Below are positions 20,520-29,119 of a stretch of 64,000 nt of DNA, piece after piece. This stretch comes from Hyphomicrobium_A sp044507625 (GTDB lineage Bacteria; Pseudomonadota; Alphaproteobacteria; Rhizobiales; Hyphomicrobiaceae), in the NCBI GenBank assembly GCA_044507625.1, contig JBIQJE010000005.1:1-64000 (forward strand), written 5' to 3'. A model generated the notes under the pieces. The model was not told where the DNA came from. It searched no databases and saw only the letters and a list, made by a program, of their open reading frames with translations. How positions within the stretch are numbered: the first letter of the stretch is position 1; the number at the start of each line of letters is the position of its first letter. Position numbers and translations under genes: made by a program.

Positions 20520-20572
20520 TAGCGACGCGTCAGGGCGAACCGAACCAAGAAGAACTTATGAGCTTATGCGCA
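20520..20572 (-). promoter_or_regulatory. Conserved sulfate-cluster promoter, copy 3 (upstream of sbp)
   Basis: Minus strand: TGCGCATAAGC (20572-20562), a second CATAAG (20560-20555) nearby, TTGGTT (20548-20543), 17 bases, TCGCTA (20525-20520). This is the best-formed of the three copies and has a direct repeat of CATAAG spaced eight bases, a possible pair of activator half-sites. Confidence 0.75.
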
Positions 20573-20885
20573 AAAGTGCGTTCTGCTTTTTATCTCAAAA
20601 GGCACGACAATCTCAGCCGCGGCATACAATTTCGCGACGATGAGCGTCTGAGGCCGCGCACATCCGAAACGGGCGCAGAGGACGCGCTCCCCCGAGCTTT
20701 GTCAGTGCGCACGGGAGCTACGCGGCGATAGCGCTGCGCTTCAGGAGCGAAGCGCGTGCGTACGCTACTTCCGCAGCCCGTTGGTGCCTAGAACGGGTGG
20801 CACCGGCGCGTGCTCAGCGCTCCTCCTTTATCGCGGAACCAATTCCCACTCCGACGGTTTCGCGGTCGGGGCCGAGGAGAGCAGC
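20573..20885. other. Intergenic region between divergent sbp and xoxF
   Basis: About 310 bases with no supported gene. It must contain the xoxF promoter on the + strand, but no convincing -35/-10 pair or lanthanide-related motif was recognised. Short open frames crossing it are overlaps of neighbouring genes. Confidence 0.5.
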
Positions 20886-22748
20886 ATGCGCAATTTCAGT
20901 CCAATTTTCGCGGTGTTGGCCGCGCTCCCGATGACCGCAACGCTCGCGATCGCGCAGGCACCAGCCGGGGCATCGCCGCCCTCCGCGCCGATCTCGACAG
21001 GCGCGTTGGCCGAAAAGTCTCCGCCCGTCGCTCCACCGTTTGCAGGTCCCGTGCAAGGCGATGCCGAATGGACTTCGCCTGGCCGTGACAGCGCTCTCAC
21101 GCGCTACAGCACGCTCGGCGATATCAACGTCAGCAACGTCAAGAACCTGCGCAACGTCTTCACCTTCTCGATGGGGGTGAACCGGGGCCAGGAGGCCGCG
21201 CCCCTCGTCGTCGGGAACACGCTCTATGTTGTGTCGCCCTATCCGAACACGCTCTACGCACTCGATCTCACGCAGCCGGGCGCGCCGATGAAGTGGCGCT
21301 ATGATCCGCCGCAGGACGAGGCGGCCCAGGGCGTCGCGTGCTGCGACGTAGTCAACCGCGGCGCGACGTACTCGGACGGCAAACTCTACTTCAACACGCT
21401 GGACGGCTCGACGGTGGCGGTGGACGCGGCAACGGGCAAGGAAGCGTGGCGTACGAAACTCGCGACGATCCAGATGGGCGAGACCATGACGATGGCGCCC
21501 CTCGTCGCGAAGGACAAGGTGATCGTCGGTAATTCGGGCGGTGAGCTTGGCGTCCGGGGCTGGGCGATAGCGCTCGACAAGAACACCGGCAAGGTGGTCT
21601 GGAAAGCGTACAGCACCGGCCCTGACAACGAAGTGCTGATCGGCCCCGATTTCAAGCCGCACTACGCGCAATATAAGGGCTCCGACCTCGGTGTCGGCAC
21701 GTGGCCGGCCGACATGTGGAAACAGGGCGGCGGCACGGTGTGGGGCTGGGTTTCCTATGATCCGGAACTCAACCTCGTCTACTACGGCACGTCGAATCCG
21801 GGCCCGTGGAATTCGACGATGCGGCCCGGCGACAATCTCTGGACCGCGGGAATTTTCGCGCGTGACGCCGATACCGGACAGGCGCGCTGGTTCTATCAAT
21901 TCAGCCCGCACGACCTCTCCGACTACGACGGCGTCAACGAGAACATTCTCATCGACCTGCCGTCGGCAAGCGGCGCGGCACGGAAGGCGCTCGTGCACCC
22001 CGACCGCAACGGCCACATCTATGTCATCGACCGCGTGACGGGCGAGCTGCTGTCGGCCGAGCCGTTCCATCACATCACGTCGACCAAGGGCGTCGACCTC
22101 AAATCGGGGCGGCTCATCTACAATGAAGATAAGCGGCCGCAGCCAAACAAGTTCGTGAAGGACATATGCCCTGCCCCGCCGGGCGCGAAGGATTGGCAGC
22201 CCGCCGCTTTCTCGCACAAGACCGGCCGCCTCTACTTGCCGCACAACAATCTGTGCATGGACATCAAGGAGACCGAAGTCGGCTATATCGCCGGGACGCC
22301 GTATGTCGGCGCGGAGGTCTTGATGAAAGCGGGTCCGGGCGGCCACCGCGGCGCTTTCACCGCGTGGGATATCGTTGCCGGTAAGGCGCTGTGGTCGATC
22401 AAGGAGCGCTTCCCCGTGTGGAGCGGCGCGCTCGTCACGGATGGTGACGTCGCCTTCTACGGAACGATGGACGGATGGTTCAAGGCAGTCAACGCCAACA
22501 CCGGTGAGCCGCTCTGGCAGTTCAAGACGTCCTCGGGGATCATCGGCCAGCCGACGACATGGCGCGGACCCGATAACAAGCAATACATCGGTATTCTCTC
22601 CGGCGTCGGCGGGTGGTCGGGTGCGATCGTCGCCGGCGACCTCGATCCGCGGGACGGCACCGCGGCTCTCGGCTTCGTCAACGCGATGAAGGATCTTCCC
22701 TCCGTGACAACAAAGGGAGGCACGCTCTATGTCTTCGCGCTTCCCTAG
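20886..22748 (+). CDS. xoxF: Lanthanide-type PQQ-dependent methanol dehydrogenase (XoxF-like)
   Basis: 620 residues. Signal peptide MRNFSPIFAVLAALPMTATLAIA. The vicinal cysteine pair is C152-C153 (VACCDVVNRG), the PQQ contact region QMGETMTMAPL and GTSNPGPWN follow, and the catalytic segment is HDLSDYDGVNE with D346 and D348. The second aspartate two residues after the catalytic one marks lanthanide-dependent XoxF enzymes; calcium-dependent MxaF has alanine there. It oxidises methanol to formaldehyde or formate in the periplasm. Between the signal and the WTSPGRDSALTRYSTL core lies a Pro/Ala-rich linker of roughly 35 residues. GAGGAGA precedes the ATG. Other alcohol specificities within the methanol/ethanol dehydrogenase family are possible. 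Confidence 0.9.
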   Translation: MRNFSPIFAVLAALPMTATLAIAQAPAGASPPSAPISTGALAEKSPPVAPPFAGPVQGDAEWTSPGRDSALTRYSTLGDINVSNVKNLRNVFTFSMGVNRGQEAAPLVVGNTLYVVSPYPNTLYALDLTQPGAPMKWRYDPPQDEAAQGVACCDVVNRGATYSDGKLYFNTLDGSTVAVDAATGKEAWRTKLATIQMGETMTMAPLVAKDKVIVGNSGGELGVRGWAIALDKNTGKVVWKAYSTGPDNEVLIGPDFKPHYAQYKGSDLGVGTWPADMWKQGGGTVWGWVSYDPELNLVYYGTSNPGPWNSTMRPGDNLWTAGIFARDADTGQARWFYQFSPHDLSDYDGVNENILIDLPSASGAARKALVHPDRNGHIYVIDRVTGELLSAEPFHHITSTKGVDLKSGRLIYNEDKRPQPNKFVKDICPAPPGAKDWQPAAFSHKTGRLYLPHNNLCMDIKETEVGYIAGTPYVGAEVLMKAGPGGHRGAFTAWDIVAGKALWSIKERFPVWSGALVTDGDVAFYGTMDGWFKAVNANTGEPLWQFKTSSGIIGQPTTWRGPDNKQYIGILSGVGGWSGAIVAGDLDPRDGTAALGFVNAMKDLPSVTTKGGTLYVFALP

Positions 22749-23568
22749 AGCCGTCGCGCTTTGTCTCATTGCCGGGGCTGCGGCATCGCCGGTTGCCGCG
22801 CGCGAGATGCGTGTCTGCGCGGATCCCAACAATCTGCCGTTCTCGAAGCAGGATGGCTCCGGTTTCGAGAACAAGATCGCCGGCATCATCGCAGAAGAGC
22901 TCGGTGCGAAGGTCACCTATACGTGGTTCGCCCAGCGGCGGGGGTTCCTGCGCAACACGCTGAACGCAGGAGTATGCGACGTCGTCATCGGCTACCCGCG
23001 CAACTATCAGATCCTGCGTTCCACGCGGCCGTACTACCGCTCCAGCTACGTCTTCGTGCAGCGCGCGGACGAAAAGCCGATAGCCGGATATGACGATCCG
23101 GCGTTGCGCCAAATGCAGATCGGCGTGCAGCTCATCGGCGATGACGGCGCCAATACGCCGCCGGTCGCGGCCCTGGCAAAGCGCGGCATGACGGCAAATG
23201 TGCACGGCTTTCCCGTCTACGGCGACTACAGAACCGACGCGCCGCTGGCACCGATCATGGATGCGGTGAGCAAAGGAACGATCGATGTTGCCGTGGTCTG
23301 GGGGCCAACCGCAGGCTATTTCGCGGCGCGCGAGAAAAGCCCGCTGAAGCTGACGCCGATCCTCTTCGACAGCACGCTGCTCTCGCAGCCAATGACCTTC
23401 GATATCGCGGTCGGCGTACGCAAGGGCGAGCTGGAATTTTCCGATGAAATCGACCGCGCGCTGAGACATCGCCGCGACGACATCAACGCCGTTCTCCAAT
23501 CCTATGGCGTGCCGCGAACCGACATGCCGAATCCCGCGCCCGCCTCCGTCGTAGGGAGCATGCCATGA
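22729..23568 (+). CDS. xoxJ: Periplasmic binding protein of the quinoprotein dehydrogenase system (XoxJ/MxaJ-like)
   Basis: 279 residues with signal peptide FPRAVALCLIAGAAASPVAA, then REMRVCADPNNLPFSKQDG, the family N-terminus of the putative ABC substrate-binding proteins linked to PQQ dehydrogenases. It resembles family 3 solute-binding proteins. XoxJ is thought to help activate or mature XoxF in the periplasm rather than to transport a solute. It overlaps the end of xoxF by 20 bases and has GGGAGG before its ATG. In Methylorubrum the order is xoxF-xoxG-xoxJ; here J precedes G. Confidence 0.87.
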   Translation: MSSRFPRAVALCLIAGAAASPVAAREMRVCADPNNLPFSKQDGSGFENKIAGIIAEELGAKVTYTWFAQRRGFLRNTLNAGVCDVVIGYPRNYQILRSTRPYYRSSYVFVQRADEKPIAGYDDPALRQMQIGVQLIGDDGANTPPVAALAKRGMTANVHGFPVYGDYRTDAPLAPIMDAVSKGTIDVAVVWGPTAGYFAAREKSPLKLTPILFDSTLLSQPMTFDIAVGVRKGELEFSDEIDRALRHRRDDINAVLQSYGVPRTDMPNPAPASVVGSMP

Positions 23569-24071
23569 AAACGCTCGTCGCCCTCATCGTCGTGTTTGGG
23601 CTCATAACCTTCGCGGCGTGGGACACTTCCAACAGGGCGCCGGCGGCCGCCGCCGATAAGCCCGCCGTTACGGAGACGGGTGCGCTACCCGAGGGCTGCA
23701 AGGAAATTGCAATGGTCGCGATCGCGCCGGGAGGGGTGCTGCCCGAGCGCGGCAACTGTCCCGAGGCCGCAAAATTCGACGGCAACCCCGAACAGATCGC
23801 CGCCGGCCACCAGCTCTATTCGGCATTCAATTGCGTCGGATGCCACTTCAACGGCGGCGGCGGCATGGGCCCGGCCCTAATGGACGACCAGTGGATCTAT
23901 GGATCGTCGATGGAGAACGTCGCGTCCAGCATTCGGGAAGGACGGCCGCGGGGCATGCCTTCGTTCCGCGCCATGGTGACGGACGATCAGGTCTGGCAGC
24001 TCGCCGCCTACGTGCGCTCGCTGAGCGGCCTGCCGAAGAAATCGCAGGAGGCGGAGAAACCGGAGCGCTAA
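23565..24071 (+). CDS. xoxG: Cytochrome c, electron acceptor for XoxF (XoxG/cL-like)
   Basis: 168 residues with an N-terminal membrane or signal segment (LVALIVVFGLITFAAW). A single heme site CVGCH occupies residues 90-94, and the methionine ligand is likely in GRPRGMPSF. It starts four bases inside the xoxJ stop (ATGA), completing a coupled xoxF-xoxJ-xoxG operon. It should carry electrons from reduced PQQ to a terminal cytochrome. Its identity as XoxG is by position; any class I cytochrome would look similar. Confidence 0.85.
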   Translation: MKTLVALIVVFGLITFAAWDTSNRAPAAAADKPAVTETGALPEGCKEIAMVAIAPGGVLPERGNCPEAAKFDGNPEQIAAGHQLYSAFNCVGCHFNGGGGMGPALMDDQWIYGSSMENVASSIREGRPRGMPSFRAMVTDDQVWQLAAYVRSLSGLPKKSQEAEKPER

Positions 24072-24245
24072 AGTCTGACGTGCTTGTTACACGCAAGCGA
24101 TGTTTCTCCGTGCTGCTGCTGATCGCACACACGCCAATCGCATCCAGACGCCGCTATCGTGGATCAATGCCGCATATCGGCTCGCGGACGGGTTCGGGAA
24201 CGCAAGTCCGACATTCCGATGCCGGGCCCGGAGCGCACGACAAGT

Positions 24246-24289
24246 ATATCGATGGCCGGGACGGTTTTTCGCACCCCGGCCATCGATAT
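24246..24289. terminator. Strong bidirectional hairpin between xoxG and the OprP-type porin
   Basis: A perfect 15-bp stem (ATATCGATGGCCGGG at 24246-24260 with CCCGGCCATCGATAT at 24275-24289) and a 14-base loop lie between converging genes. The T-rich tract is inside the loop rather than after it. Confidence 0.75.
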
Positions 24290-24321
24290 TGCTCGCTGCG
24301 AAGGTGCGCAGCCGCCGCCAA

Positions 24322-25758
24322 TTACCAGTCGACCTGGGCGCGCGTGCCAAAGCCTCTGATCCGGGCGCCGTCATTGACATTGGCGGTGTCTGCCAGACCG
24401 CCCGTGATGAGCGACTCGCTGTAGTCGAACATCAGGCGCGTGTAGTCGTTCAGCCACCAATTCACGCCGATCAGCCAGGTATTCTGGTTTCCGCACATGG
24501 TGCAGGTGGGAATGTTCGCGGCCTTGTCGTTGAGATCCAGCTGATCATAGCGCGCAGCGATCTGCCATGCGCCGTGCCCGCCTTCGAAGACCGGCGCCAG
24601 CACCTTCGGGCGGCCGAACACGCCCTCCTTGTAAGGGCGAGTCTCGCCGGTGATGAACCAGCTCGCGTCGATGTACCAGCCGTTGTAGGTCGGGTTCGGC
24701 CCGAGGAAGCTCGCGGCGACGTCCGGCGTCGCCTGTCCGTATTCTCCCTGCACCGACCATGGGCCCCAGACGAATGCCGCTTCCAAACCCCAGAAAGTGT
24801 CCTGGCTGAAAATCGCCGGCGTGGAGATGAAGCGATCGGCGAGGTGCAGATCGGCGCCGCGCGCACGGTAGAGGAAGTGCTCGTCGTTGATGGGGATCGG
24901 ATTGGCGCGCAGATCGTCGGCGCCGTAGCGGCTGCGCCAGCTCGCGCCGAAATGCAACACGCGCGCATCGTCGTTGATCGGTGCCACCGTAACGCGGGCG
25001 GCGCCCGTCTTGACGTCATCGAGCCAAACTTCGTCGTTCGCGGAGAGCGGCCCGAAGATGCCCGCGGATGCCGTATAGTGCTTCTGCTCGTAAATCGCGC
25101 CTACACCGATCTGGCGATCGAAGGTGAAGGCTTCAATGAACGCCGCGCGTTCCAGGAAGGTGATGTAGTTCGCGCTCTCCAGGTGCTCGAGCGAGTTGAA
25201 GGTCTTGAAGTTGCCGATGCGGATGGTGAGGCCATCCATCAGGCCGAGGTATTCGAGATAAGCGTCCTTGATGGCCGTGCGGTCGTTGGCAAAGTCGACC
25301 TCGAAGCGGTAGCCGACGTCACCCCAGACGAGGCCTTCGATGCCGAGACGCGCACGGCGGATTTCGGCTGAGCTGACGTCGGGCCTTGTCGTGATCGCCG
25401 TGTCCTGATTGATGGCGTTGTAGTCGAGGTTGAGACGGCCACGGACCTTCATCTTGAATTTTCCGTCGCGGCTGGAGAGCTCGGGCGCGCCCTTCCATTT
25501 CACTTTCAGGTCGATGTCATCGCCCTTCTTCTCGCTTTTCGCGGACTTCGACTCGGCGGCCCATTGCGCCGCGGCGGCCGCTTCCTTCGCTTCATCGACC
25601 CTTCCTTGCAACACGCGCATCTGTTCCTGCATTTGCCGCAGCTCCGCTTCGAGTTTATCGACGCTTTGGCCCATGGCAGGTGCGCAGGCTGCCGTGAGAA
25701 CGGCGAACACTCCTCCCGTCACCTTCGCGCGATATCCGACGCTGACGCCCTTTTTCAT
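24322..25758 (-). CDS. OprO/OprP family phosphate-selective-type porin
   Basis: 478 residues. Signal peptide ends near CAPAMGQS. A coiled coil follows (DKLEAELRQMQEQMRVLQ through the Ala-rich AAAAAQWAAESKSAK), probably a trimeric or peptidoglycan-facing stalk. The rest is alternating beta-barrel sequence (KMKVRGRLNLDYNAINQD, ARLGIEGLVWGDVGYRFEVD) of the phosphate-selective porin O/P family, ending in RAQVDW; the final aromatic residue suits outer-membrane insertion. The solute is unknown. GGGGGA precedes the ATG at 25758. It converges on the xox operon, so a link to methanol metabolism is only positional. Confidence 0.88.
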   Translation of the reverse strand: MKKGVSVGYRAKVTGGVFAVLTAACAPAMGQSVDKLEAELRQMQEQMRVLQGRVDEAKEAAAAAQWAAESKSAKSEKKGDDIDLKVKWKGAPELSSRDGKFKMKVRGRLNLDYNAINQDTAITTRPDVSSAEIRRARLGIEGLVWGDVGYRFEVDFANDRTAIKDAYLEYLGLMDGLTIRIGNFKTFNSLEHLESANYITFLERAAFIEAFTFDRQIGVGAIYEQKHYTASAGIFGPLSANDEVWLDDVKTGAARVTVAPINDDARVLHFGASWRSRYGADDLRANPIPINDEHFLYRARGADLHLADRFISTPAIFSQDTFWGLEAAFVWGPWSVQGEYGQATPDVAASFLGPNPTYNGWYIDASWFITGETRPYKEGVFGRPKVLAPVFEGGHGAWQIAARYDQLDLNDKAANIPTCTMCGNQNTWLIGVNWWLNDYTRLMFDYSESLITGGLADTANVNDGARIRGFGTRAQVDW

Positions 25759-25835
25759 TACCGTCCCCCATTGTTTCAATCGGCCTCCGCGGTCGGTTGC
25801 GGGACCGGTTCGAACTGAAAACAAGCGTCAAAGGC

Positions 25836-25853
25836 CCTCCAATATATTGGAGG
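25836..25853. promoter_or_regulatory. Perfect 18-bp palindrome upstream of the OprP-type porin
   Basis: CCTCCAATATATTGGAGG is self-complementary over all 18 bases and lies 78 to 95 bases before the porin ATG. Position and AT-rich centre suit an operator overlapping a promoter. No regulator gene is adjacent and no second copy was noticed in the window. Confidence 0.6.
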
Positions 25854-26580
25854 CAATTCCGCCATAACGTCTTGTTTTTGCTCACTAATATGAGGTTTGG
25901 TGGGCCGATTCTCGGGGCGATAGAAGTCGCGCTTCCCGCAAAGCAAATGCGCCCTGTGGGAAAGGACCTTGGGTGACGGCTGCACCCACGTTTTCGGGAT
26001 TTCGCGACGTGAATTTTTTGCGAATTTCGTCACGGACCGGCGCGAAATTCAGCGCCAGCGAAGCTGCTTTCGGGAGAATATTTTTCGCTCTGGATTTTAC
26101 GCGTCGCGCCGCAGAAGCGCGATTTTTCGCGATAGCGGCAGCCCACACACGGAGGCCGCGAGCAACAATTCGCAGACAGTGCACCTGTCGCGGGGTGTCA
26201 ATGTATCAAGCAAATAAATGAGATGAACGCGAAGCTGAACACGAGCCCCGTCCAATACGCAAGTTTCATCGTGGGCATGGCAAATGATCCGGCGAAGGTA
26301 CCGACCAACAGCTAGGCCCTCGGCACACCGTCACGAACCAACAAAAGCGGCAATCCATTTCTGGAATTCAGCTAAGCGCTCCTGAGGCCGGTTGCCCCCC
26401 GCATTCGCAAGGGCCTTCGATGGGCTCGCTGCTAGAGCCGACACTCGACCGGCCGCGTTTAAACTTCGCCGGGGCCGGGCCGCTATTCCGAAAAATTTCG
26501 CTCTCGCACGTCAGCTCCGTACGGGTTGCGCTCGGTTTTTATGGTCGTCTGCCATTCGACCTCGGGTGTGACGGGCGTTG
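25854..26580. other. Long intergenic region between the two porin genes
   Basis: About 730 bases without a convincing gene. Several open frames up to 99 codons exist but have Arg-rich, shadow-like compositions. One 26-codon hydrophobic frame on the minus strand (26198-26278) has no good ribosome site. The AT-rich parts (25980-26130) probably hold promoter DNA. Confidence 0.5.
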
Positions 26581-26674
26581 AACAACAACAAAGTTCCCCC
26601 TGGCCGACCACCCCGTCGGAGATGGTGCGACACAGGGGGAGTTGCCTGCTAGCCGCTCGGGAAAACCAGCAGGC
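26581..26674 (-). terminator. Tandem hairpins after the alphaproteobacterial porin gene
   Basis: Two hairpins in a row behind the porin stop: GCCTGCT/AGCAGGC (26644-26674), then CCCCCTG/CAGGGGG (26596-26639) with additional pairing inside. On the minus strand the second is followed by CTTTGTTGTTGTT, a U-rich tail. Such double terminators suit a highly expressed porin. Confidence 0.75.
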
Positions 26675-26689
26675 GATTTCACGTAGCGT

Positions 26690-27976
26690 CTAGAAGTTGA
26701 TCCGGGCGCCCGAGAACACGGTGTCGAAGTCTTTCGCCGTCAGGTCACCGCGACCGCCGCCAAGCTCTCCGGCGAGCGCCAGATCGACCTCGTAGTGGCG
26801 ATAGGCGACGTAGAGATCGAGCGAAGCTGCATCGATGCTCTGGATCGCCGCCAAGCCCCAGACATTGACGTCGGAACCGGCGATGGTGGTTGCGCCAAGG
26901 CCGCCGCCGGCGTTGACGAGGTTTGCACCTGCGGTGCCGAAGTTTCCTTCGTAGTACTCGCCATAGAGTGTCGTCTTACCCAGCGTGCTCCACTTGCGCT
27001 GAATACCGGCCTGTATATTCCAGCCGACATAGTCGTTGTCCTCGGGCCGGCCCTCGTCGTTGGCCTCGCCGTAGGCGAAGGTCGCGAAAAGACCGGTTTC
27101 CTTGTGAAGCGCACTCACCGACAGGCCGAGCTCGCTGCCGTGCCCGAGGTTCGAGTTGCCGAAACCTCGTACGGTGCCGGCAACCTCCGAGTAGCCGATG
27201 CCGCCCGCCAGCTTGAAGCCGTGAAGCTCGCCCTGATATTGCAGAGCAACGGCCCACAGATCGTCATCTCCCCACGACGCCGACGCCGTGAAGCCGGCGA
27301 TTTCCGGGGAATCGTAGCGGACGACGTTGAAGCGGTCGCCTTCACCCGCCGCGTTGATGCGCGAGAGGCTCTTCCACGTCGCGTTGGCGCGGCTTCCATC
27401 GCTGAGACGTAGATTGAAGCCGCCGTTCGGCGTGAAGATCTGGATCGGCTTGGCAACGGTGATGGAGTTCGCCAGCGTCAGCTCGGTGATGCCATCGTTT
27501 GCCGCGGACGTGTAGCCAACCGTGACTTTGCCGAGGCTGTTGCTTTCGAGGTACCAGGCGCTGTGGCGCAGGTTCAAGCTGTTCGACGAAGCGATATCGT
27601 CCTGGTTCCACTTGCCCTGGTCGCCACCGCGAAGACCAACCTCGATGATATAACCCGCCGAGAGATCGGCGTTGATCTTCGCCTTACCGACGAAGCGGAA
27701 TCGTGTCTGGCTGCTTTCGTTGGTGCCGATGTAGACGTTCTGCTCGTTGCCGTCGTCCCACCACTGGATCTGCTCGTTCACGTAGCCCGAAATCGTCAGC
27801 GACACCTTGCGGTTGCCCTTTCTCGCCGTCGTCGCCTCGAGCTCGGCGATGCGCTCCTCCAAATCTTCGACGCCTCCGGATCCAAGGTCCGCTGCAAGTG
27901 CCGGCACCGTGGCCAGCACCAAGCCGGCGCTCAGAACCAGACCAATGCTGGCTCCGCCTCTAACACCCCCAAACAT
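26690..27976 (-). CDS. Alphaproteobacterial porin (Porin_2 family)
   Basis: 428 residues. Signal peptide SIGLVLSAGLVLATVPALA, followed by a short coiled segment VEDLEERIAELEATTARKG, then RKVSLTISGYVNEQIQWWDDG, the N-terminal block of the Hyphomicrobiales porin family (PF02530). The barrel ends in the C-terminal phenylalanine motif SGARINF. It is a general diffusion channel of the outer membrane, usually abundant. AGGAG seven bases before the ATG at 27976 decides the start over a GTG at 27979. Strong termination signals follow. Confidence 0.93.
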   Translation of the reverse strand: MFGGVRGGASIGLVLSAGLVLATVPALAADLGSGGVEDLEERIAELEATTARKGNRKVSLTISGYVNEQIQWWDDGNEQNVYIGTNESSQTRFRFVGKAKINADLSAGYIIEVGLRGGDQGKWNQDDIASSNSLNLRHSAWYLESNSLGKVTVGYTSAANDGITELTLANSITVAKPIQIFTPNGGFNLRLSDGSRANATWKSLSRINAAGEGDRFNVVRYDSPEIAGFTASASWGDDDLWAVALQYQGELHGFKLAGGIGYSEVAGTVRGFGNSNLGHGSELGLSVSALHKETGLFATFAYGEANDEGRPEDNDYVGWNIQAGIQRKWSTLGKTTLYGEYYEGNFGTAGANLVNAGGGLGATTIAGSDVNVWGLAAIQSIDAASLDLYVAYRHYEVDLALAGELGGGRGDLTAKDFDTVFSGARINF

Positions 27977-28987
27977 CACGCACTCCTAACGCTACTGTTA
28001 CGCCACAATGGCGAGACCCATTTCCGCGCCGGGAGAAATTCTCATTCTCGCTTCGGCGGGAGCGTCAGGACTATCGATGGGGTTTTTCCGAACGAACCAA
28101 TATTAGATGCTGTGCTTATACGGAAAACGGCGCAATTCGTTTGGTGCAGAAGATAGTCTTCGCCTTTTTAATTGTTGTTTCCGTGGCTTACGCGGCATCC
28201 AAGGACTGGCTACCGATCTGCGATCTTTGTGCCACTGACCAAATACAACACGCCTCAAAAGCTTGCGTCGCTGGCAATCCAAAACCTTCGATATTCTTTG
28301 GTGAAATACGGATAAGCGGCCATATGAAGATGTGCGCATTTGCATATGTACGTCTCGTCGAAAGCATTTCGTATTTTGCGTATAAGCTAATATCGATTTC
28401 TTATTCAATTGGGTTCTGATGGCGCTGGCGGCGGATAGAAAGCGCATATCACCGCACGTCTCCTCGATCAGCGGAGTCTTTGCGGTCGCGGCGGCGAATG
28501 TCGGTGCGCGTCGCCGCCGCGCAGGCTACGCGTCGGCGCACGCTCATCGGCCAAGGACCTAGGTCGCGCGTCTAAGTAGAGCGAGCGCGCGGGCAGCTCC
28601 GCCCGAAGCCGGAGGTGCTCGCAGGAGTTGCCGTTTCGAGGGAGCGAGAACACGCCGCGTGCTGCAACAGCCGCCTCGAAGGGGCTGATCGCGATGAATA
28701 CGATCCGCAGAATTGATGAAGTGAGGTGACGGCGCCCGAGCCAGGGGCTCTCAGTGTCGAGGTGGTCTGCCTACAGCCAACGGACGTTGGCTCGTGGACG
28801 GCCAATAACGGCTCCGGATGGCCACGTCTGTCGAGGGTAGGAAAGAGTAGCTTGGACCGGCTCTGCGCGGCTACCGCCTTGTGACCTGCGCGTGGTCGCG
28901 ACCACACATGCGGCTCGCCGCCGGGGATGCGCAGGTTGTGCGCGCGGCTGCGGTGAAATGGCGATCGTGCCAAAGCTGTAAGTGAAA
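27977..28987. other. 1-kb region between porin and tRNA-Pro, with an AT-rich patch
   Basis: No well-supported gene. Bases 28080-28420 are clearly more AT-rich than their surroundings and contain a 92-codon frame on the + strand (28141-28419, TTG start) with a hydrophobic N-terminus (VQKIVFAFLIVVSVAYAAS) and an ICDLC cysteine pair. It lacks a visible ribosome site, so it is not called as a gene. The rest, 28430-28987, is GC-rich non-coding DNA. The adjacency to a tRNA raises the possibility of an old insertion, but no duplicated tRNA end was seen. Confidence 0.5.
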
Positions 28988-29065
28988 TGGTCGGAGCGGC
29001 GGGATTTGAACCCACGACCCCCAGTCCCCCAGACTGGTGCGCTAACCAGGCTGCGCCACGCTCCG
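28988..29065 (-). tRNA. tRNA-Pro (anticodon GGG)
   Basis: On the minus strand the transcript begins CGGAGCGTGGCGCAG. It has a 7-bp acceptor stem (CGGAGCG with CGCTCCG), a D arm with TGGTTAGCGC, an anticodon stem CCAGT/ACTGG around the loop CTGGGGG (anticodon GGG), and a T arm GGGTTCAAATCC. The 3' CCA is encoded (28990-28988). It lies 55 bases behind the phosphopantetheinyl transferase gene. Confidence 0.97.
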
Positions 29066-29119
29066 AAGCGCTCCTTTTGCCAAGCGCCGCCATGCGGGTC
29101 AAGCGATGGCAGCGGCTCT

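Noticed and set aside
20814..22916. A 700-codon open frame on the minus strand across xoxF
   Set aside because: It is exactly antisense to a well-supported PQQ dehydrogenase, has an Arg/Val/Glu-rich composition typical of GC-rich shadow frames and matches no family.
26198..26278. A 26-codon hydrophobic frame on the minus strand (MPTMKLAYWTGLVFSFAFIS and onwards)
   Set aside because: It could be a small membrane protein, but there is no convincing ribosome binding site, no conserved neighbour, and the length is within chance for this region.
28141..28419. The 92-codon TTG-start frame in the AT-rich patch as a gene
   Set aside because: No ribosome site, rare start codon and no recognisable family. 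Kept only as an observation.
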